Below, piece by piece: positions 56,061 through 64,000 of a DNA stretch of 64,000 bases. Made by a program: the position numbers and the translations under genes. The DNA comes from Girardinichthys multiradiatus (lineage: Eukaryota > Chordata > Actinopteri > Cyprinodontiformes > Goodeidae), in NCBI RefSeq assembly GCF_021462225.1, contig NC_061800.1, forward strand, positions 17,592,749 through 17,656,748, written 5' to 3'. Every line of letters starts with the position of its first letter. Within the stretch, counting starts at the first letter, position 1. The notes under the pieces were generated by a model. It was not told the DNA's origin. It saw nothing but the letters and a program-made list of their open reading frames with translations, and did not search any database.

Positions 56061-56944
56061 GATTAGATACATATCTATATTTTCTTTGGCATGTAAGTCA
56101 CAAAGAGAAATTTGAGTTGAAGCATAAAAGTAAAGAAAAAAAGCTCCATTACTGGAATGTACCATCAATGTTTTGCTCCTCCTGTTGTTGCGAGGCTCAA
56201 ACTAAACCAGGGTTATGTGAATTTGTGATGGATAACAAAAGACATCTTCTCTGCTAAATTAAGGCCTCTCCCCTTTTTCCTGCCCCAGTGCTACCTCCTT
56301 CGACCAATGGAGCACAGACACATGCATTAGCAGAAATCTTGAGGAGGAAGTTTGATCAAGAGGAAACATTAGGTTTGAAATAAAACACAGGAAACGGGGT
56401 TAACTACAACTCCTTCCGGCCAACACCAGTGGCTCGGCTATTCTTTGCCCAATTATCCTTGGTTAACAGGATTAATTACTTTAACTTTTTTTTTTCCTCC
56501 CCCCCTAGATAGCATAACAAGTTACAAAACCATTACAGCCTTTAACATCAGAAGAACAGGATAAGATGCCGGTTGGGATTTAGGAGGGCTATATACTAGA
56601 ATAAAATGTTTTTGGAGGTGAGATAGTGGAGTAAACACAATGTATAGTAATACACTGAAACACACACGAGGCATGAATGAATGTACAAAACTCAGGTTAG
56701 CAAAAACCTAGTGTTGATGGAAACTGCTAAACAGAAAGAGAAAATAAAAACATCTAAAATGTATTAAAAACACACAGCAGGACATTTTGATTCATTAATA
56801 GGATAACAGCAGTGCATTGAAAAAATGACGAAAATACAAATTTCACTAGATTTTCTTGGGATTTTACCAAAACTAGGTTGCACACAATTTTAAGCAGAGG
56901 AAAATGACACATGGCTTTCATATTTCTATTTTAAAGTTTCGAAA
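56061..56944. other. Intergenic DNA
   Basis: No gene recognised. Confidence 0.4.
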
Positions 56945-57210
56945 TGTTTCAAAACAAAGCTGTGGATGTAGTAAACAGTTGGATGAAGGTGCTCTGGTCA
57001 GATGACATCAAAATGGTCTAGATATGCAATGCTGGTAAAGACCTACCTGAAAAAAACTGGATGGAGCTTCGAAGTATTGACTCAGTTGGGCTAATTACAA
57101 ATGCACACAATACATTTAGAACTCTTTTGGAAAAAAAAATTCAAAACAATGTATTCTTTTCTTCTTACTTCACATTTATGGCTCATCACTTAAAATCCCA
57201 ATGAAAGAAA
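56945..57210 (+). mobile_element. Tc1-like relic fragment
   Basis: A LWSDD-like segment near 56990 and a terminal block near 57165-57205 (GGCTCATCACTTAAAATCCC) fit the same old family; heavily decayed. Confidence 0.45.
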
Positions 57211-58378
57211 GACATGAATTTGTTTGTCACAAATAAAAACGTTTAAAAGACATAAATGCATTTGCAAGGCCCTAAAAAGATGTTTTCTTTTGACATGCAA
57301 AATTATTACGGGTCTGTCTGTTCGCCATCCACTGCTTTCTGCCCAAACTCACTGCAGAGTCGGAGAGGAAAAAAACAGCCGCTTTCTGGCGAACCTGTTT
57401 AGCATGAGTCCCACCCAGTCGTCTGCTTTCACTAACCTGTCCTGACAAGTACCCAGATTAACGTAATATCATATCAGTGCAGAGGAGCAGAAGAGAGCAG
57501 ATGGACCCCTTGTGCCCCCCTTACTCCCCGCCCCAATCCTTCTCCATGACTCCAGCAAACAAACACATAAATGTAAACCCGCCCAGTCACAAACACACAC
57601 ACCAGACTAAGCTGCACAGTGCTTTGCATGCACAAGCCGGGCCCCAGCCACAGCGGTTAATGTTCTCCAGCAAATTGCTGGAGCTTTGGATGATGCTGTT
57701 CGAGGAGCATTTCTCCACGTATTCATATGCTGCATCTCATCGTACGCTGCAGCCTTGCCGGTGTGAGTCACTTTGAAATAAGAAAAAAAAAAAGGAAACT
57801 AGGAGGTGCCTTTTTTTTCATTCATTACAAAACAAATAAATATATAAATTTATAAATAGAGTAATTGAATGAATCACCCAACAAGACACTGTAGGCAGGG
57901 GAACTCAGTTTGGGATTTTTAACACTTGTCATCTGCCGTGATGAAGCAAGCTTGTCTTTTTACAGTTTCCCTGGTAAATCTCAACAACTTTGCTAAACTG
58001 AACAGATGGGCTTGCTAATTAGCAGCGCTCAAGCTGTAAGTTTGTTTATAAAGAGAGAAAGGGGTTCCAGACATCTTGACACATTTTATTAACATATCAT
58101 ACCTTAAAGCTATGATTCTTGGTGCTCACCAGGCTCTTTAGCTAAACGCACACACACGCTTTCGCAAACTCGTGAGCACTCGTGCACGCTTCACATAAAC
58201 GTGCACCAATAGCCTGTACACACTAAAAACAATAAAAGTCAGCCTTGCGAAACGGAACACCCTGCATGCATGCTCATGAATATGCACGATTACCTATGAG
58301 TGTGTGTGCGTGTCTGTGGGATTCAGGTCTTTGCAGGAGTGTTGCAGAACATTTTGCACATGTGGGTTCACCATTCAA

Positions 58379-58430
<52 letters not shown>

Positions 58431-60871
58431 GACAGTGTTTGTTTATGAGGGTGTCATGCACATGTCCTTGCAAGAGCAATGGCATGCTTCTGTCTCCGGC
58501 GGGACCCCTCCTAAATTCACCCCCTGTGGATTTGTCAGCTTTCACTATTGTGTGTCACGACACTGACACTAGATGATGTCCTAAGGAGACAAGGTTGGTG
58601 AGCTCCCAGAGAAAGGCCCCTGTGTATTTGAGAGCAGGATGTGATGGACTTAGGCTCTGTCTGTGCCACTTGCGCCTCCTGCCAAGCCTCACTCAGGACA
58701 TCATGGCACATACCTATGAAAGTGATGCAGTGAGATGGGAAAAGCTGAAAAAGATGAAGTGCATGAAATTGAAATAGAAAAAAAATAATACATCCATCAC
58801 CTGCGGCACATAATATTATCCATAGGATTGTTGCTTTTTGCCCACAGATTCACCACAGCCTGATGTTTCAGCGAACATGCATTACCATCATGATCCTGGG
58901 TAAGAGGCTTACATTTGGGCCCATGTGGATAGTTGCTGGGGGACACTCCCATTGCCATGGTGATGGCTACTGGGAGGACACTTGCATTGCCATGGTGATG
59001 ATGGCAGGAGTGAGGCATGCCAACCAATGAGATGATGGATAGATGCCATGCAGGAGGTGTGTGGAAAACGAGACTGGAATGTCCACTTATCCTCTTTAGC
59101 GTCATGGAGATCTTTCTAAAAATGTATCTACGTACCGTTTGAGGTCTGCGACAACCTGGGCAGCTCTAATGCAAACGCATACGACTTTCAGTGAAGGTAA
59201 AACAATCTTGAGGAAAAAGAACAAGACAAATAGAAGGTCTACTCTACTGTAAAAATTAAAAGAAAAAATAGTGCAGATTACAGATTTAGGTTTGCAGATA
59301 ACATGAATTATGTATAGGAAGCACGCAAAGACAGAGCTTAAAATTCAAAGCATGAAGTAATGCAAAATACATCAGAGAAAGACTTAAATTCAGTCACTGA
59401 TGGAGCAAGGTTGGAGCCAGTTTGTGTCAGCGTTTGTGTGTGCGTGAAATATGTACACCACCTACTTCTACATTCCACTAGTGATAACAACAATACAGAG
59501 ACAACAAAGACCTTGTGGCAGCAATTTAATGATTTTTCCTGAGATAATTGCTAAAAAGTCCTTTCAACTGCCTTCAAGCATATAGAGGGATAGACTGATT
59601 TGAGGGACAGCAGTACGAGGTTGGGAATCAAGGGACCAAGATTGCCTGAAGGTATCAACTGAAGTCCAAATAAGCACAAGTGAAAGTGACTACCAGGAGT
59701 TGTGTTTATATGGGTGTGAGGAACAGAAGAGATGGAATAAAGCAGGAACAAGGTCTTGTAGGAACAAATCAGCCTATTTCATTTTATTCTACAATGATTT
59801 CCTCTCTCAATCTTACCTTGCTCCTGTTTCCATAAATTGGAAAATTATATTAAGGAGATCAATCTCAAAACCTCACAGTCACTCAGGATTATTTCACCCA
59901 TCTTTAAACACAATCACATGCACAAGTCAGTCGGATAAGTACATTAAGTGTGAACATACACATGCACAACTTCTCAGTTTGTAGCACTGTAACTTTTAAC
60001 TCCCTGCGTCTTGCTACAGCTGACATCTCTGCTAAGATAAAAGATTTATCTTTCCTCTTGTAAGAGTGACACACAATTCACCAGAGAACGAAGGTGTTTG
60101 TAACGCATTCAGGAGTGTGTCATGTCAAAAAAATTGTCTCCGCGTGGGCAGGAACACCTGCCAGATCTCGTGGCACACAAAATGCACATTCAGGTCTTTA
60201 GCAATACAAACACATTACTCAAAAAACGAGCAAGCAGTATTCTTGCTTATATTATTTGTGATTAGAAATGCACCTAGAAATCAGCTGTTGACCAAACAGA
60301 ACATATTAAGCTTGACTGACAAGCCGTTTGGAAATATGTTTTCCTATCTCTGAACACCTAAGAGGTTTCAGAGGCACTAACAGCAACACTCTTTAATTCG
60401 TAAGTTGTTACTAATGAGAAAAAATTACAAAGTGTGCTTAGTGAAAATGAAGTCAGAAGAAGCCATATAGAGATTTAAGAATTACATCCGAGAAATGTAA
60501 GATTTAAAAAGAAATCCTTACTCAAGCTGCTGTAAAAGAGAGCAAGCTTTCAGTGGGTGCTTGTCGTTTTGAATCTTCTCCATTTCAACGTTTTGCTGTT
60601 TTGATCATTTCTTACTCAGCTTCTTAAGTAATAAAATGAAGTCCCTGTACCTGCCCAGGATGACGTTTCATTCAAGTGGAGAAGGTGCAAAATGATGCTG
60701 AGCAGCAGATAACAGGAAAATAAAATATATAACAGCAAAGTTGCTCTGTTTTATCCTTTTGAACTTCCAACCTCTGCCTGTCATTGAACATGCTGGATTA
60801 GTCAATTTCGGTAGCTTTTTGGAAATCTCTGAGTTATGGTACATTCACTAGGGAATTTAAACAGCAAATTT
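57211..60871. other. Intergenic DNA with a GT tract
   Basis: No gene supported over 3.6 kb. It contains the GT tract at 58381-58426. Confidence 0.5.
58381..58426. repeat. (GT)n microsatellite
   Basis: Forty-six bases of pure GT. Confidence 0.96.
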
Positions 60872-60973
60872 CCATCCATCCATCCATCCATCCATCCATC
60901 CATCCATCCATCCATCCATCCATCCATCCATCCATTCATCCATCCATCCATCCATCCATACATCCATCCATCC
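60872..60973. repeat. (CATC)n microsatellite
   Basis: About 100 bp of CATC with two variant units. Confidence 0.96.
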
Positions 60974-61690
60974 TGTATATCTGCTTATCTTTTCAGGGTT
61001 GTGGGGGTGTTGGTACCTATCTGCAGTGGCCATTGGGTGAGTGGCGGGGCACGTCACAAAGGTGATCGTGGAGGATCCAAAGACAGACAGACAGGTGGCA
61101 AATAAATATGTTTAATAAATGAAAAAAATAAAATAAATGCAAAAACCTTGAGTTCAATGTCTGAAATTCATAGAATCCAAAAGTGAGCATTAAGCATAAC
61201 GCATCAAAGAATAGTGACCGGGTACCGGGGCAACAGTTATGACAAGAACCAGCAGTGACGATAAGAATCAACCAGGGGAATATATACTGAGGAAGGGGGA
61301 TAAGTGGAATTACTTGGAGACTAATTAGCCAGTATGAGAGAAACTGAGAGAGAAGACAAGAGAACAAAGACAGGGAATCAAGTGGATTAGATGGCAGAAC
61401 AGAACATAAACACATGCAGAGGCCTGAAACTAGAAAACAGTACACAAACATAACACAGCTAAACATGAGAAAGATTCAAAACCCATAGAAGACTGAGAAA
61501 TTCAGAAACAGGAGAGGAAGAAAACAGGAAGTACAAAGAACAATGAAAGGGCCAGATACACTGAAATAAAACAGGAAACAATGAGAAACGCAGACACTAA
61601 AAACTGTATCTCTGTATGCAAGAAGCTTACCTAAACCACAGAATAAACAAAATCTAACACATAACAGGGTATACCCTGGACAGGTCAATA
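60974..61690. mobile_element. Interspersed repeat with a probable nested insertion
   Basis: The microsatellite leads into a known-looking fish repeat (TTTTCAGGGTTGTGGGGGTG ... CATTGGGTGAGTGGCGGGG). It breaks off near 61047 and appears to resume at about 61665 (GGTATACCCTGGACAGGTCA). The intervening ~617 bp has no open frame and no inverted ends. Confidence 0.45.
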
Positions 61691-62741
61691 GTCCTCGATA
61701 ACAATAGAAAAAAAAACATATATAAAGACTATAGAGACCATCAGCGAACCAAACGTAAAGATTGTGTAAACACCCTTGATTCATTCGTGGAGAGTGTCAG
61801 ACTACGTAGCTCTCAAAAAGTAATATTTCTACATTACAAATCTAACTTGTTACAATAGTGAGATATTCCATTAATGAATGGTGGAATAAAGCTACAAGCA
61901 TGTGTAATGAAAGTAAATGCTTTATATGTCATTCTTTTGTGATTTTGCCTTATATTTCCATACACAAGGCCTTAGGGAAACCAATATGTGTGGATAACAC
62001 TTTTAAAGACACCCCCAAACCGTCACAGCCCCTGAGGAGACCAATAGAAAGCAGTGTTACCAAAGTCCCTGCAGAGACAACAACCCATGTGAGGTGTGAA
62101 ACCTCTTGCCAACACGAATTTAAGTTTTCAGAGACGTACATCAGAAGAACAGAAATATTCAGGCAGAAAGAAAAGCAGGAGGAGAAAAAGGAGAATGAAC
62201 AGACAGACCGATGTTTGAAAAATATTGTTCGATGCGGTGGAGGGATGGTGGTGTTTTCATTGCTGACATCAACATAAATCTTTTTGGCACAGTTCGTCTT
62301 GCCCAGCGTGGGTCCAGCACTGGGAAACTGCAGAGGAAATTCTCCAAGCCGCAAGGGAGAGGAATCAAAGAGGCGAGGTTCGGAGACCTCTAACACACTG
62401 AACTCTATGCTGACCCCATGGCTCTCTATCTTGCCTGTGTGCACGTAGCAAATACATATAGAGATCAGCTCATGTAGGTAACCTATAAGGTGCAAGATTG
62501 AAAGATGAACACATACAAAATGGCACCTCTTCAGCTCTTGGTCTGAAACCTTTGGGGTGGTGGTTGGCTCTATGGGCATCTGTATAGCAAACGTGTTAAT
62601 TCTTTTCATGCTTTTTTTAACTGGAAAAGCTAAATATAGGTATTGAAAATAAGTGCTAAATTTTCATCCCAACCTCTTTCACCTTTGACCTGTTCCAATC
62701 AGACAGCTAAGGCAAAAAGAAAGGCAAGTCAATCTGAGTCA
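61691..62741. other. Intergenic DNA
   Basis: Overlapping open frames on both strands (61858-62277 and 61950-62609) have no recognisable motif; I do not call either a gene. Confidence 0.4.
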
Positions 62742-62932
62742 GGGCGTGCAGCAGTGGCGCAGGGGTAAAATATGTGCCCCATATTCAGAAGCTTTAGTCC
62801 TCAATGCAGTTGTTGCAGGTTTGACTGCAGCTCAGGTGACCATTGATGTCTTTCCCCTCTCTCCACCCCTCTACTGTCAGCTTACTGTTAAAAAATCTGG
62901 AAAAATAAAGGCCACTAATTCTGCAAAATAAC
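62742..62932 (+). mobile_element. tRNA-derived SINE
   Basis: It has a head with AGTGGCGCAGGGGTAAAATA and a degraded B box (GCAGGTTTGACTGC). The body has CTTTCCCCTCTCTCCACCCC and the end an AATAAAGGCCACTAATTCTG, a common fish SINE layout. Confidence 0.7.
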
Positions 62933-64000
62933 ATTCCAAAAACAAAATTTATCTGAGTGCAGTGACAATTTGCTGGCTGAAAGAAAACTCATACAATTTT
63001 CCTTTGCTTACAAAAAAGACAAATTTATCTGTTTGGAAACTGTGAACCAACCTTTCATCTCTAGAGACTCTTTGCTGTCATGCCCACTTCAACTAATCAG
63101 CTGGATTTCATAATTAGGTCAAATTAAACCTTTAGTTCCGCCAAAATTAAAGATATTTCTCAAATAACAAAACGTGTTTATGGCCTATCACGCTGTTGTT
63201 TTATTGTTCTGTATATATGAAAGCCATCTGCAGTTCCACTGAACTCCCTGATATCCAACAAAACAAGAGATGATGAAGGTTTGCCATTGTATTTTTTTTT
63301 AAATGTGGAATATTAGTTCCAAGTTAATTACTGAATGGTACTCGTTTTTAAATCCTGAAAAATTGATGGCAAGTGTCTTTTAGCCAGAGAAATTATCACA
63401 TGTGGAAAAGGCCTTGAATGTGAAAGGAGGTGCTCAGCAGTTTGAGCAACCTGAATGACCTTAATAAATAGTGTGTAGCTGACAAATGTAAATAGTTATT
63501 ATAAATATATGTCTGATCAGTAGTAAATAAACAGCAGTTGTGAACTCAATAGAAAGGTGTAGCTCCTGCTTGAAATGATGGAAGTCAGATGGGATCTTTT
63601 CCACCACACATGGACATCCTATGGAAACCAAAACTACCGCTACACATCACTCTTATTAATGTAGAACTGTTTTATGCAGCTGGCAAGCACTCAGAAGCAT
63701 GTCATGCAGATGACTGCATGCTTGCAAATAACCTTGCTAATTAACCAGCTGATATCAACTCTTTAGACTTTAGTTAATCTTTTAGTCAACAATCACTGTG
63801 TAAATACAGTGACAAAGTGAAACATTGTTTTTTTTTAACTCAAAATCATCATTGCTTGAGAGTCTCATACCAGCCCATGCCCAGTGTACACACAAACATT
63901 GAGGTAATGATGATGTAATTAGCCCTGATTGGGTGCTCAGGAAGTGAGACATGGTTCATGTCATTTGTAGCTTCTGAGAGTTTATGTGTTCACGTATGAA
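62933..64000. other. Intergenic DNA
   Basis: AT-rich with no supported gene or repeat. Confidence 0.4.

Noticed and set aside
61858..62609. Facing open frames of 139 and 219 codons at 61.9-62.6 kb
   Set aside because: No recognisable motif and no splice structure, and they are mirror frames of each other. Not enough to call a host gene.
1..64000. CRISPR array, rRNA or tRNA genes
   Set aside because: No regularly spaced repeat-spacer pattern and no cloverleaf-forming sequence apart from the tRNA-derived SINE heads. The DNA is eukaryotic.

Overview
This window looks like teleost fish nuclear DNA. It is AT-rich and intergenic in character. It is packed with short interspersed repeats, Tc1/mariner transposons, L2/Rex-like LINE 3' ends, tRNA-derived SINEs, a DIRS-type reverse transcriptase remnant and long microsatellites. 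I found no host protein-coding exon that I could defend and no rRNA or tRNA gene. The species cannot be named from sequence alone.

The centrepiece is a virus-like Polinton/Maverick element (adintovirus-like) of about 14.75 kb, bounded by 83-bp terminal inverted repeats at 6000-6082 and 20666-20748 (3 mismatches). It has two convergent transcription units. The rightward unit carries two early-type accessory frames (6.3-7.7 kb), a retroviral-type integrase with a chromodomain, a penton-like minor capsid protein, a basic pVI/pX-like protein, the double-jelly-roll major capsid protein and an adenain-type protease. The leftward unit, read from the right end, carries a spliced accessory gene, a protein-primed family B DNA polymerase, a packaging ATPase and two small conserved frames. 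The units meet at 12.15-12.34 kb over poly(A) signals on both strands. These genes would together give integration, self-primed replication, genome packaging and an icosahedral capsid.

The copy is dead as it stands. In-frame stops without frameshifts interrupt the integrase (8426), the major capsid gene (10830), the polymerase (17136) and a late leftward frame (12472). In addition, the polymerase motif C has Gly where an Asp is expected, and the protease has Leu where the catalytic His is expected.

The most novel-looking feature is an accessory gene at 18228-19677 on the minus strand. I reconstruct seven coding exons with GT-AG introns of 80-158 bp, every one in phase 1, so any internal exon could be skipped without changing frame. 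It also carries one in-frame TGA. I do not recognise its product.

Elsewhere the layout is: DIRS remnant and LINE tails (0-2.6 kb); a Tc1 element with an open transposase (3.4-5.1 kb); an L2-type LINE (21.4-23.3 kb); a second Tc1 family, broken at 24.8-26.4 kb and open at 33.3-34.9 kb; a second 1,610-bp copy of the first Tc1 family (30.3-31.9 kb) and a 580-bp deletion derivative (48.1-48.7 kb); several old Tc1-like relics (29.0, 31.9, 42.9, 47.4, 51.6, 55.4, 56.9 kb); LINE fragments (29.3, 35.3, 43.3, 45.4, 49.4, 49.9 kb); and two SINEs (37.6 and 62.7 kb). The rest is unannotated intergenic DNA. Family names rest on recognising motifs by eye; no database search was run.
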